Origin: JBBPYC01 sp038200275
GTDB taxonomy: Bacteria; Pseudomonadota; Gammaproteobacteria; Burkholderiales; Burkholderiaceae_C
DNA length: 64,000 bases
Assembly: GCA_038200275.1 (NCBI GenBank)
Contig: JBBPYC010000048.1
Coordinates: forward strand, 1-64,000
Direction: 5' to 3'
Shown: positions 7,023-15,008 of the stretch, piece after piece
Numbering within the stretch: position 1 is the first letter of the stretch
Layout of the letters: each line of letters opens with the position of its first letter
Notes under the pieces: generated by a model
Told to the model about the DNA's origin: nothing
Seen by the model: the letters and a program-made list of their open reading frames with translations, nothing else
Databases searched by the model: none
Program-made: the position numbers and the translations under genes

Positions 7023-8468
7023 TCATCTGGGCACCAGGAAGGCCGATTTTTCCTCGACCCGTGTGTTCCCATCTTCAGAACGGATTTCAAACCAGACCGG
7101 GTGGGAGCCGGCAGCGGCTGAGCCATACGGAATCTGCAGCCGCACCGGCACCCAACGGGCCTGCGCCGGCCCCACGTCCAGGACGCCGTCCGTGAGCAGC
7201 GTCAAGCCTTCCAGCCCGCGTGCTTGAATCGTGTAGCGCTGCGGTTGCTCGGTCGCGTTCATGAGTTGCAGCCGAAAAACGTTCTCAAGTCGGCCGCCTG
7301 TGGCGATGCGCGACAGGGCCGCACGGTCGCGTACCACGTCGACTTTCAGCGGCGTGCGCAGCACCAGGCTCGCCACGAACGCAGTCGACAACGCGAGCAA
7401 CAGCGCACCGTAGATCAACACTCGTGGACGCAACAGGCGGCGAATCGAAAGGTGCTCGGGCGCGTTGCCGTCGAGCGCCTGTTGCGTGGAGAACCGGATC
7501 AGCCCGCGCGGGTAGTTCATCTTGTCCATCACGCCGTCGCAGATGTCGGCGCAGGCGCCGCAACTGATGCATTCGTATTGCAGCCCCTCGCGGATGTCGA
7601 TGCCAGTCGGACACACCTGCACGCACAGCGTGCACGACACGCAGTCGCCAAGCTGCAAGGCTTGCCGATCGGTTTTTTTCGAACGCGCACCGCGTGGCTC
7701 GCCGCGCCGCACGTCGTAGCCGACGACCAACGTGTCCTTGTCGAACATCGCGCTTTGAAAGCGCGCGTACGGGCACATGTATTTGCAGACCTGCTCCCGT
7801 AGGAAACCCGCGTTGCCGTACGTCGCGAACCCGTAGAACAGCACCCAGAACGCTTCCCACGGACCGGTATCGAAGGTCGCGATCGAGCCTGCGAGTTCGC
7901 GGATCGGGGTGAAGTAGCCCACGAACGTGAAGCCGGTCCATAGGCCCAGCGCGATCCAGACCGCGTGCTTCGCCGATTTGCGCAGCAGCTTCGCAGCGGA
8001 AAACCCTTGCGCATCGAGCTTCATACGCGCTGTGCGGTCGCCTTCGATCTTGTGCTCGATCCACAAAAATATTTCGGTATAGACCGTTTGCGGACAACTG
8101 AAACCACACCAGAGGCGCCCCGCAACCGCCGTAAACAGAAACAGCGCCAACGCCGACATCACGAGCAAGCCGGTGAGGTAGATAAAGTCCTGCGGATACA
8201 AGACCAGCCCGAACAGGTAGAAGCGGCGCGCCTCAAGGTCGAACAGCATGACCTGCCGCTCACCCCACTGCAGCCACGGCACGCCGTAGAAAAACAGCTG
8301 CGTGGCCCAGACCATCAGCCAGCGCCAGTTCGAATAACGCCCGCTGACCGAACGGGGGTAGATCTTCTTCGCTGCCTCGAACAGCGACACCATCTCCGGC
8401 GCGTCGGCGCCCACGCCGGCGGCCACCGGCTCTATCGGGATGATCTTGCGTGTGGTGCCAGCGGTCAT
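7023..8468 (-). CDS. ccoG: Cytochrome c oxidase accessory protein CcoG
   Basis: A 481-residue polyferredoxin-type membrane protein (CcoG/FixG/RdxA). It has several transmembrane helices in the first half, a CGFSCPQTVYTE motif (residues 121-132), a VCKYMCPYARFQ motif (228-239) and two ferredoxin-like clusters, C276-C279-C282-C286 and C300-C303-C306-C310. The C-terminal part is a periplasmic Ig-like fold (FixG_C). CcoG acts in copper delivery to the cbb3 oxidase, reported as a Cu(II) reductase. The ATG at 8468 (MTAGTTRK) is chosen; the open frame further upstream only reads through ccoP. It is 28 bases behind ccoP and 27 ahead of the FixH-like gene in one operon. Confidence 0.96.
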   Translation of the reverse strand: MTAGTTRKIIPIEPVAAGVGADAPEMVSLFEAAKKIYPRSVSGRYSNWRWLMVWATQLFFYGVPWLQWGERQVMLFDLEARRFYLFGLVLYPQDFIYLTGLLVMSALALFLFTAVAGRLWCGFSCPQTVYTEIFLWIEHKIEGDRTARMKLDAQGFSAAKLLRKSAKHAVWIALGLWTGFTFVGYFTPIRELAGSIATFDTGPWEAFWVLFYGFATYGNAGFLREQVCKYMCPYARFQSAMFDKDTLVVGYDVRRGEPRGARSKKTDRQALQLGDCVSCTLCVQVCPTGIDIREGLQYECISCGACADICDGVMDKMNYPRGLIRFSTQQALDGNAPEHLSIRRLLRPRVLIYGALLLALSTAFVASLVLRTPLKVDVVRDRAALSRIATGGRLENVFRLQLMNATEQPQRYTIQARGLEGLTLLTDGVLDVGPAQARWVPVRLQIPYGSAAAGSHPVWFEIRSEDGNTRVEEKSAFLVPR

Positions 8469-8496
8469 GGATGGGGGATTGGGCGAAGTCTGCTGT

Positions 8497-9414
8497 CTAC
8501 TGCTGCGCAACCGGCGGATTATTGGATAGGCCCCAGACCCAGGCAGCGAGCACCCGGATTTGTGCATCCGTGAGATGGCCCTGCTGAGCCGGCATCTGGT
8601 TGACCTTGCCGTTGTTGACCATGTCGATGATGGCCTTCTCACCGTAGCCGTGCAGCCAGATGTCGTCGGCCAGGTTTGGCGCCCCGAGCAGCGGGTTGCC
8701 CTTCCCCCCGACGCCGTGGCAGGCCGCGCAGACGGTGAACTTCGACTTGCCCAGCTGGGCACGCAGCGGGTCATGCGGGCTGCCGGACAAGCTGAGCACG
8801 TACTGCGCGACGTTGCGAACGTCTTCCACTCCACCCACCGCTGCGGCCATCGGCGGCATGTTGCCGTTGCGGCCGTGCTGCAGCGTCTGGATGATGTCGT
8901 CGGGCTTGCCGCCGTGAATCCAGTCGCGATCGGTCAGGTTCGGAAAGCCCTTGCTGCCGCGCGCGTCCGAGCCGTGGCACTGGGAGCAGTTGTTGATGAA
9001 GAGCCGGTCGCCGATCGCCATGGCCGGGCGGTCGGCCGCGATCTGCTCGATCGGCATGGCTTCGAAGCGCGCATACAGCGGCGCGAGCTTTTCATTCGCC
9101 TCTTCCACCTCCTGGCGGTATTCGCCAACCTGGCTCCAGCCCAGGGCGCCCTTGAACGTACCGAGCCCCGGATACAAGATCAGGTAGACGATGGCGAACA
9201 CGATCGTCAGCAAGAACAGACCAACCCACCAGCGCGGCATCGGCGTGTTCAGTTCGCGCAGGTCTTCGTCCCAGACGTGGCCGGTGGTGTCGTCTTGCGT
9301 TGAGGGAATCTTCTTGCGCAGCACCACGAGCAGCAGCACCGCACAGCCAATGACGCTGGCCAGCGTGAGGCCCGCCACATAAAAAGACCAGAAGCTGCTG
9401 AAGAAATCGCTCAT
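8497..9414 (-). CDS. ccoP: cbb3 oxidase dihaem subunit CcoP
   Basis: A 305-residue membrane-anchored dihaem cytochrome c. Two N-terminal transmembrane helices (about 8-32 and 62-82) precede two CxxCH haem sites, C143-SQ-C146-H147 and C229-AA-C232-H233, each followed by the usual PNL motif (FPNLTDRDW, APNLADDIW). CcoP takes electrons from periplasmic cytochromes and passes them to CcoO. The start at 9414 overlaps the stop of ccoQ (ATGA), confirming it. It is the fourth gene of the ccoNOQP structural operon. Confidence 0.97.
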   Translation of the reverse strand: MSDFFSSFWSFYVAGLTLASVIGCAVLLLVVLRKKIPSTQDDTTGHVWDEDLRELNTPMPRWWVGLFLLTIVFAIVYLILYPGLGTFKGALGWSQVGEYRQEVEEANEKLAPLYARFEAMPIEQIAADRPAMAIGDRLFINNCSQCHGSDARGSKGFPNLTDRDWIHGGKPDDIIQTLQHGRNGNMPPMAAAVGGVEDVRNVAQYVLSLSGSPHDPLRAQLGKSKFTVCAACHGVGGKGNPLLGAPNLADDIWLHGYGEKAIIDMVNNGKVNQMPAQQGHLTDAQIRVLAAWVWGLSNNPPVAQQ

Positions 9415-9578
9415 TTTTGGCTCGACCTGGCGGCCGGTTTCGCATCGCCCTCGAATGGCAACAAGGCGTCTTCCTCGAAGCGGTGCTTGTTGCGGCGGGA
9501 GAACGCCCACCAGACGATGCCGACGAAGATCAGCAACAGCGCCACTGTGACGATGCTGCGCAGGATATTGATGTCCAT
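9411..9578 (-). CDS. ccoQ: cbb3 oxidase small subunit CcoQ
   Basis: A 55-residue protein reading MDINILRSIVTVALLLIFVG at the start, with one transmembrane helix (about residues 8-26), WAFSRRNKHRFEEDALLPF after it and a hydrophilic tail. This is the standard CcoQ/FixQ layout; CcoQ stabilises the cbb3 complex. It lies 13 bases behind ccoO, and its TGA stop shares bases with the ATG of ccoP. Size, sequence pattern and position agree. Confidence 0.93.
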   Translation of the reverse strand: MDINILRSIVTVALLLIFVGIVWWAFSRRNKHRFEEDALLPFEGDAKPAARSSQK

Positions 9579-9591
9579 GGGATGCGTGCTG

Positions 9592-10230
9592 CTACTTGAC
9601 GTGCAGCCCGAGGTTCTGCAGATAGGCGATCAACGCGTCGAGCTCGGTCTTGCCGCGCACCGCATCGGGCGCCTTGGCGATTTCCTCGACCGTATAGGGC
9701 ACGCCGACGCGGCTCAGCGCGCGCATGTGGCTGCCCACCTCGGCCGGGTCGAGCAGCGTGGCCTCCAGCCACGCATAGGCCGGCATGTTCGATTCCGGCA
9801 CCAGATCGCGCGGATTGTTCAGATGGATGCGGTGCCACTCGTCGCTGTACTTGCCGCCGACCCGGTGCAGATCGGGCCCGGTGCGCTTGCTGCCCCACTG
9901 AAACGGATGGTCGTACACGAACTCGCCCGCGACCGAGTAATGGCCGTAGCGCAGCGTCTCGGCACGGAACGGCCGGATCATCTGCGAGTGGCAGTTGTAG
10001 CAACCCTCGCGCACGTAGATGTCGCGGCCGGCCAACTGCAGCGCGGTATCTGGCTTGAGACCCGCGACGGGTTCGGTGGTCGATTTCTGGAAGAACAACG
10101 GCACGATCTCGACCGCGCCGCCGACGGCGACCACGAGCAGGATCAGCACGATCATCAGAAAGTTGTTGGTTTCGATCTTCTCGTGTGAGAAGCCGCTGGC
10201 CTGCTTGGGGGGCGTGTTCGGTGATGCCAT
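9592..10230 (-). CDS. ccoO: cbb3 oxidase monohaem subunit CcoO
   Basis: A 212-residue membrane-anchored cytochrome c. One N-terminal transmembrane helix (about 24-44) is followed by the haem site C77-YN-C80-H81 in the conserved EGCYNCHSQMIRPFRAE block and by HPFQWGSKRTGPDLHRVGG. CcoO relays electrons from CcoP to the binuclear centre in CcoN. It is 26 bases downstream of ccoN and 13 upstream of ccoQ. Confidence 0.97.
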   Translation of the reverse strand: MASPNTPPKQASGFSHEKIETNNFLMIVLILLVVAVGGAVEIVPLFFQKSTTEPVAGLKPDTALQLAGRDIYVREGCYNCHSQMIRPFRAETLRYGHYSVAGEFVYDHPFQWGSKRTGPDLHRVGGKYSDEWHRIHLNNPRDLVPESNMPAYAWLEATLLDPAEVGSHMRALSRVGVPYTVEEIAKAPDAVRGKTELDALIAYLQNLGLHVK

Positions 10231-10256
10231 GACGGGTTGTGCTCCTGTTCAGCCGC

Positions 10257-11747
10257 TCAAGCCGCTTGCGCTGCGTGAACGGGCGGCACCACCGCACGCA
10301 CTGCGCGGCCCGACAGCACCGTCATCCAGACGTTCCAGGCCATCACGAGCATGCCGCCCAGATACAGCAGGCCGCCGATGGTGCGCACCAGATAGAACGG
10401 GAACGTCGCCTTCACCCCTTCGACAAAGCTGTAGCTCAAGGTGCCGTCCGGATTGACGGCACGCCACATCAGGCCCTGCATCACGCCGGCGATCCACATG
10501 GCGGCGATGTACAGGACGATGCCGATGGTGGCGACCCAGAAGTGCACCTCGATGGCTCGCACCGAATACATCTGCTCACGACCGAACATGCGCGGGATCA
10601 GGTAGTACAGCGAGCCGATCGTGATGAAGCCGACCCAGCCCAACGCGCCCGAGTGCACATGACCCACGGTCCAGTCGGTGTAGTGGCTCAGCGCGTTGAC
10701 GGTCTTGATCGACATCATCGGACCTTCGAATGTCGCCATGCCGTAGAACGACAGCGAGACGATCAGGAAGCGAATGATCGGATCGTCGCGCAGTTTGTGC
10801 CAGGCGCCCGAGAGCGTCATCACGCCGTTGATCATGCCGCCCCAGCTCGGCGCCAGCAGGATCAGCGAGAACACCACGCCGACCGATTGCGCCCAATCCG
10901 GCAACGCCGTGTAGTGCAGGTGGTGCGGGCCAGCCCACATGTAGGTGAAGATCAGCGCCCAGAAGTGAACGATCGACAGCCGGTACGAGTAGACCGGGCG
11001 GCCTGCCTGCTTGGGTATGTAGTAATACATCATCCCGAGGAACCCTGCGGTCAGGAAGAAGCCGACCGCGTTGTGCCCGTACCACCACTGCACCATCGCG
11101 TCCTGGACCCCGGCATAAGCCGAGTAACTCTTCATCCAGCCAGCCGGAATGGCTGCACTGTTGACGATGTGCAGCAGCGCCACAGTCAGGATGAACGCGC
11201 CGTAGAACCAATTGGCCACATAAATGTGACGCACCTTGCGGATGCCGATGGTGCCGAAAAACACGACCGCGTAAGAGACCCAGACCAGCGCGATCAGGAT
11301 GTCGATCGGCCATTCGAGTTCTGCGTATTCCTTGCCCGACGTGTAGCCCATCGGCAGCGTGATGGCCGCTGCCACGATCACCGCCTGCCAGCCCCAGAAC
11401 ACGAACGATGCCAGCGGCCCGGCGAACAGTCGAACCTGACAAGTGCGCTGCACCACATGAAAGCTTGTGGCCATCAGCGCACTGCCGCCGAACGCGAAGA
11501 TCACTGCGTTGGTGTGCAGCGGTCGCAAGCGACCATAGCTGAGCCACGGGATGCCGAAGTTCAACTCGGGCCAGGTCAGCTGCGCGGCGATCCAGACGCC
11601 GACCGTCATGCCAACCACCCCCCAGACCACCGCCATCAGCGAAAACTGGCGCACCACCGTGTCGTTGTAGGTTACGGCTGCGGTGCGAGCGTCGTCGTCA
11701 GCGTACCGCAGGGTGCTGCTTTTGTTGCTGCTCAGAATAGAACTCAT
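10257..11747 (-). CDS. ccoN: cbb3 oxidase catalytic subunit CcoN
   Basis: A 496-residue haem-copper oxidase subunit I of the C family, with twelve or so transmembrane helices. It carries the low-spin haem ligand region LHTNAVIFAFGG, the CuB/Tyr region (WWYGHNAVGFF ... YSYRLSIVHFWALIFTY), WAGPHHLHYTALPDW and the high-spin haem ligands in DWTVGHVHSGALGWVG. It reduces oxygen with high affinity and pumps protons. A perfect FNR box at 11804-11817 lies about 57 bases before the start codon, with an acceptable -10 (GACACT, complement of 11776-11781), so transcription should be induced by low oxygen. First gene of ccoNOQPG. Confidence 0.98.
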   Translation of the reverse strand: MSSILSSNKSSTLRYADDDARTAAVTYNDTVVRQFSLMAVVWGVVGMTVGVWIAAQLTWPELNFGIPWLSYGRLRPLHTNAVIFAFGGSALMATSFHVVQRTCQVRLFAGPLASFVFWGWQAVIVAAAITLPMGYTSGKEYAELEWPIDILIALVWVSYAVVFFGTIGIRKVRHIYVANWFYGAFILTVALLHIVNSAAIPAGWMKSYSAYAGVQDAMVQWWYGHNAVGFFLTAGFLGMMYYYIPKQAGRPVYSYRLSIVHFWALIFTYMWAGPHHLHYTALPDWAQSVGVVFSLILLAPSWGGMINGVMTLSGAWHKLRDDPIIRFLIVSLSFYGMATFEGPMMSIKTVNALSHYTDWTVGHVHSGALGWVGFITIGSLYYLIPRMFGREQMYSVRAIEVHFWVATIGIVLYIAAMWIAGVMQGLMWRAVNPDGTLSYSFVEGVKATFPFYLVRTIGGLLYLGGMLVMAWNVWMTVLSGRAVRAVVPPVHAAQAA

Positions 11748-11803
11748 CTATGGTCCGGAAGAATCGAGTGCGTGCAGTGTCGCCACGTCTGCGCAGACCG
11801 GCT

Positions 11804-11817
11804 TTGATCTATATCAA
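11804..11817 (-). promoter_or_regulatory. FNR box of the ccoN promoter
   Basis: TTGATCTATATCAA, a perfect match to TTGAT-N4-ATCAA. Its centre at 11810.5 would put a class II start site near 11769, and GACACT (complement of 11776-11781) sits where the -10 should be. The box overlaps the stop codon of ccoS (11814-11816). Confidence 0.85.
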
Positions 11818-11951
11818 TCCGATCGCAGAATGCGCTCGCCCTCCTGCTCCACCGAATCAAACTGGCCGCTGTAGATAGCCCACCACAAACCGACGAGCAC
11901 CAGCAACACCAGCACCACGGACAACGGGATGAGCAAATAGAGAATATCCAT
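11814..11951 (-). CDS. ccoS: cbb3 oxidase maturation protein CcoS
   Basis: A 45-residue protein with one transmembrane helix (MDILYLLIPLSVVLVLLVLV) and the conserved LWWAIYSGQFDSVEQEGERI tail of CcoS/FixS. CcoS is required for cofactor insertion into the cbb3 oxidase. Its ATG shares one base with the ccoI stop (TGATG), so the two are translationally coupled. The last codon region overlaps the FNR box that drives ccoN. Confidence 0.95.
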   Translation of the reverse strand: MDILYLLIPLSVVLVLLVLVGLWWAIYSGQFDSVEQEGERILRSD

Positions 11952-14353
11952 CAGGAAGCCTGCGGCACACTTTGCGAAGACAGACGCGCGGCGTTTGCAA
12001 TGACCGCCAGTGAGCTGGCCGCCATGCCGAATCCGGCCAGCCATGCAGGCATGAATCCAGCCAGCGCCAACGGCACGCAAACGGCGTTGTAGCCGGCCGC
12101 CCAGCACAGGTTCTGGCGCACGACACGCATCGTGTTTCGCGCAAGCAGCAGGGTCTGCGGGACCAGCGCCAATCGGTGGCCAGGCAGCACGAAATCGGCC
12201 TGCGCCTGTGCCAACGGCACCGCGTTGCCGAGCGTGAATGAGGCGTCAGCCGCAGCCAGCACCGGCCCGTCGTTCAGGCCATCGCCGACCATCGCGACTT
12301 TGCGGCCGCCGCGCTGCAACGCCTGCAGCCGCTGCAATTTGTCGGTCGGGGTGCAGTCACCGCGCGCGGTGATGATGCCTGCGGCCTGCGCAGCACGAAG
12401 CACGCCGGCCGCATGGTCGCCCGACAACAACTCGACGGCCAGCCCGGCACTGCGCAGTTGCGCAACGGTCGTTGCAGCATCGTCTCGCAGTTGCTCGGCG
12501 AATTCGAACGTGGCCAGCCACTGTCCGTCCTCAGCCAGATGCAGCGCGATCCGCCCCGGCTCAGCCGGCGGCACATCGATACCGCAAAAGCGCGCCGAAC
12601 CCAGTCGGTGCGGCACGTCGCCGCCGCTGCTGCTGCTGCTGCTGCTCGCGCTGAGCGAAGTGGCTCGATCGTCGGTGGAGAGCAGTGCCTGCATGCCGTT
12701 GCCGGTCACCTCCCGGAGTTGCCCGGCCTGCCATCTCGGCGTGAGCACGGCATTGCCCGGGGACAACTCCGCTGCCGCCAGCAGTGCGCGCGCGACCGGG
12801 TGGCGCGAGCCGGCAGCCAGCGCCGCCGCGCGCGCGAACGCATCGGCGGCGGCAACTTCGGGCCGCATGCGCAGCTCGGCCAGCGCCATCCGGTCGCTGG
12901 TCAATGTGCCCGTTTTGTCGAACAATACCGTGTCGACCGCTGCCAGTGCTTCCAGCGCTGCGAGACGCCGCACCAGCACGCCGCCCCGCGCAAGTGTTCC
13001 GGCCGCCGCGAGCATGGCCGCTGGCGTGGCCAGCGACAGCGCGCACGGACAGGTCACGATCAGCACCGCAGTCGCCACCATCAGCGCGGGGCCGGCGCCC
13101 GCCGACGGCCACCAGACCAGCAATGCCAGCAGGGCCGCAGACAGCACCGTCCAGAGAAACGGTTGAGCGAAGCGGTCCGTCAGCCTCGCCAGCCGCGGTT
13201 TGGCGACCGCCGCCTGCTGCATCAAGAGCGCGATCTGCGCGAAGCGGGTCTGCGCGCCGAGTTGGCGCACTCGCACCGTGACCGGGGCGCCCAGGTTGTG
13301 GCTGCCGGCGATCACCGCGTCGCCCGGCGCACGGTGCAACGGGTGTGCTTCGCCCGTGAGCAGCGCCTCGTCCACCGCGGTGTGGCCTTCCAGCACCACG
13401 CCGTCGGCCGCAAAGGCTTCCCCAGGCAGTACCCGCAGCACGTCGTCCAGGTGAAGCCGGCGCACCGCAACGCGCTCGAAGCCGCCGCTCCTCTGCTGCC
13501 GCAGGACGGTCTGCGGCAGACGATTCAGCAGTGCGTCGAGAGCGCCCGCCGTGCGGTCGCGCAGCCGCGTCTCCAGCCACCGTCCGGCCAGCAAGAAAAA
13601 CGCGAACATCGTGAGCGAGTCGAAATAAATTTCCTGGCCCAGCACCCCGTCCGGCTCGAACGTGGCGGCGCTGGAGACCGCGAACGTGATCGCCATGCCG
13701 AGCGCGACCGGGAGGTCCATGCCGATGCGGCGCTGCCGCAGGTCGGCCAGCGCGCTTCTGAAGAATGGCGGACAGCAAAACAGCAGCACCGGCAAGGTCA
13801 GCACCCAGGAAGCCCAGCGCAGCAGCTGCGCCTGGTTGGCGTCCATCTCGCCCGGCTGCGCGATGTAGAGCGGCCACGCATACATCATCACTTGCATCAT
13901 GCAAAGCCCCGCCACCAGCACCCGCCACAAAGCGCGCCGCTGCTCCCCGCGGCGGCGCCCGGACGCGTCGGCTTCCGCTTGCGGTAGCGGTTCGTAGCCG
14001 GCGCGGCGCACCGCATCGAGCCAGACCGAAGGCAGCACCCGATCAGAAGACCACCGCACGCGGGCCAAGCCGCTGGTGGCGTTGACTTCCGAACCCAGCA
14101 CTCCAGACACACCGCCCAGCGCCTCCTCGATATTCAACGCGCAGGCGGCGCAGCGCATGCCGCCAACAGCAATCAGGGATGTCCATTCGGCTGGTGCTGC
14201 GGGATCCTGCGCACCGAATGCATCCCATTCGGCGCGGTCGTCCAGCGCAACGAACCGGCTCCCAGCGTCCATGCTGTCACCGACCGCGGGCCCAAAATTC
14301 GCAGTGGCTAGCGCGGGGTCCGCCGTAGGCGAGGCAGTCATGACAGCGGGCAT
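11951..14353 (-). CDS. ccoI: Copper-translocating P1B-type ATPase CcoI
   Basis: An 800-residue heavy-metal P-type ATPase that supplies copper for the cbb3 oxidase. Seen: a cytoplasmic metal-binding domain with GGMRCAACALNIEEAL (Cys68, Cys71), eight expected helices, the CPC ion site (VTCPCALSLATPAAM), the phosphorylation motif DKTGTLTSD, the SRHPVARALL nucleotide-binding His-Pro, and the GDGLNDGPVLA hinge. A seven-serine run encoded by a perfect triplet repeat (12627-12647) interrupts the nucleotide-binding domain and is unusual. It is coupled to ccoS at its 3' end. An FNR box at 14391-14404 lies upstream, but its position suits the divergent uspA better than this gene. The exact start codon among several Met/Val near 14353 is not certain. 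Confidence 0.95.
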   Translation of the reverse strand: MPAVMTASPTADPALATANFGPAVGDSMDAGSRFVALDDRAEWDAFGAQDPAAPAEWTSLIAVGGMRCAACALNIEEALGGVSGVLGSEVNATSGLARVRWSSDRVLPSVWLDAVRRAGYEPLPQAEADASGRRRGEQRRALWRVLVAGLCMMQVMMYAWPLYIAQPGEMDANQAQLLRWASWVLTLPVLLFCCPPFFRSALADLRQRRIGMDLPVALGMAITFAVSSAATFEPDGVLGQEIYFDSLTMFAFFLLAGRWLETRLRDRTAGALDALLNRLPQTVLRQQRSGGFERVAVRRLHLDDVLRVLPGEAFAADGVVLEGHTAVDEALLTGEAHPLHRAPGDAVIAGSHNLGAPVTVRVRQLGAQTRFAQIALLMQQAAVAKPRLARLTDRFAQPFLWTVLSAALLALLVWWPSAGAGPALMVATAVLIVTCPCALSLATPAAMLAAAGTLARGGVLVRRLAALEALAAVDTVLFDKTGTLTSDRMALAELRMRPEVAAADAFARAAALAAGSRHPVARALLAAAELSPGNAVLTPRWQAGQLREVTGNGMQALLSTDDRATSLSASSSSSSSGGDVPHRLGSARFCGIDVPPAEPGRIALHLAEDGQWLATFEFAEQLRDDAATTVAQLRSAGLAVELLSGDHAAGVLRAAQAAGIITARGDCTPTDKLQRLQALQRGGRKVAMVGDGLNDGPVLAAADASFTLGNAVPLAQAQADFVLPGHRLALVPQTLLLARNTMRVVRQNLCWAAGYNAVCVPLALAGFMPAWLAGFGMAASSLAVIANAARLSSQSVPQAS
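12627..12647. repeat. Seven-copy GCT/AGC triplet repeat inside ccoI
   Basis: Seven perfect copies of GCT on the plus strand (AGC on the coding strand) encode seven serines within the nucleotide-binding region of CcoI. Such a uniform run is prone to slippage in whole codons and would then change protein length, not frame. Confidence 0.8.
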
Positions 14354-14390
14354 AAGTCGTCGAGGCTAAACCCCTCTATGCGCAGCAACC

Positions 14391-14404
14391 TTGATCTGCA
14401 TCAA
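14391..14404 (+). promoter_or_regulatory. FNR box between ccoI and uspA
   Basis: TTGATCTGCATCAA, a perfect FNR site. Its centre at 14397.5 plus 41.5 points to a start site near 14439, and TATGGT at 14428-14433 is placed as a -10 for it, so a class II promoter for uspA is well supported. For ccoI in the other direction the same rule would place the start site only about three bases before the start codon. Confidence 0.85.
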
Positions 14405-14533
14405 AGCATGCGGTTGCGGCTTCGCGCTATGGTGCTGTTAACGCACCCCTCCACTGACGCGCCCTTCAATTGGCGCGCCAGTCTGGCCCGACCCGGCAGG
14501 GCGGATCTCATCGACACCAACAGGGGAAACGTC

Positions 14534-14977
14534 ATGTACCGAAAAATCCTGGTGACAACCGACGGCTCAGCGTTGTCGCAGAAAGCGAGCACCGCAGCGA
14601 TCAACCTGGCGCGCTTGCTGGGCAGCGAGTTGCTTGCCGTGACGGTACGTCACCACTACGTCCCGGACTACATGGACGGCGCACTGATACGCAGCCCGGA
14701 GCAAGGCAAGGACATCGAGGCGCGCTGGCAGGTGCAGGCGCAACAGGTGGTCGATGTCGTCAAGGCACAGGCCGATGCCGAGCGGGTGCCCTGTATGGCG
14801 CTTGTTGTGACCGGCGCGCTGGTGGGCGAAGCCGTACTCGACACCGCGCGCAAGCACGACTGCGACCTGATTGTGATGGCATCCCATGGCCGACGGGGCT
14901 TGTCTCGCCTGTTGCTGGGCAGCGAGACCCAGCATGTGCTGACTCACTCGACGACGCCGGTGCTCGTGTTGCGCTGA
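14534..14977 (+). CDS. Universal stress protein, UspA family
   Basis: A 147-residue single-domain UspA protein. It starts MYRKILVTTDGSALSQKA and ends with the ATP-binding pattern GRRGLSRLLLGSETQHVLTHSTTPVLVLR, that is G-2x-G-9x-GS/T. The ATG at 14534 is used because the open frame upstream lies over the promoter. The FNR box at 14391-14404 with a matching -10 indicates induction at low oxygen, in line with other betaproteobacterial Usp genes beside cbb3 clusters. It is convergent with glgP, whose stop lies 31 bases away. Confidence 0.93.
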   Translation: MYRKILVTTDGSALSQKASTAAINLARLLGSELLAVTVRHHYVPDYMDGALIRSPEQGKDIEARWQVQAQQVVDVVKAQADAERVPCMALVVTGALVGEAVLDTARKHDCDLIVMASHGRRGLSRLLLGSETQHVLTHSTTPVLVLR

Positions 14978-15008
14978 GGCGCGTGCCCAGCCGTCAGCGC
15001 AAGCGGCT

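Noticed and set aside
10239..11807. Long plus-strand frame antisense to ccoN
   Set aside because: Shadow frame; His/Asp/Gln-rich product without a family.
12413..13987. Long plus-strand frame antisense to ccoI
   Set aside because: Low-complexity Arg/Gln/His product, while the opposite strand has all P-type ATPase motifs.
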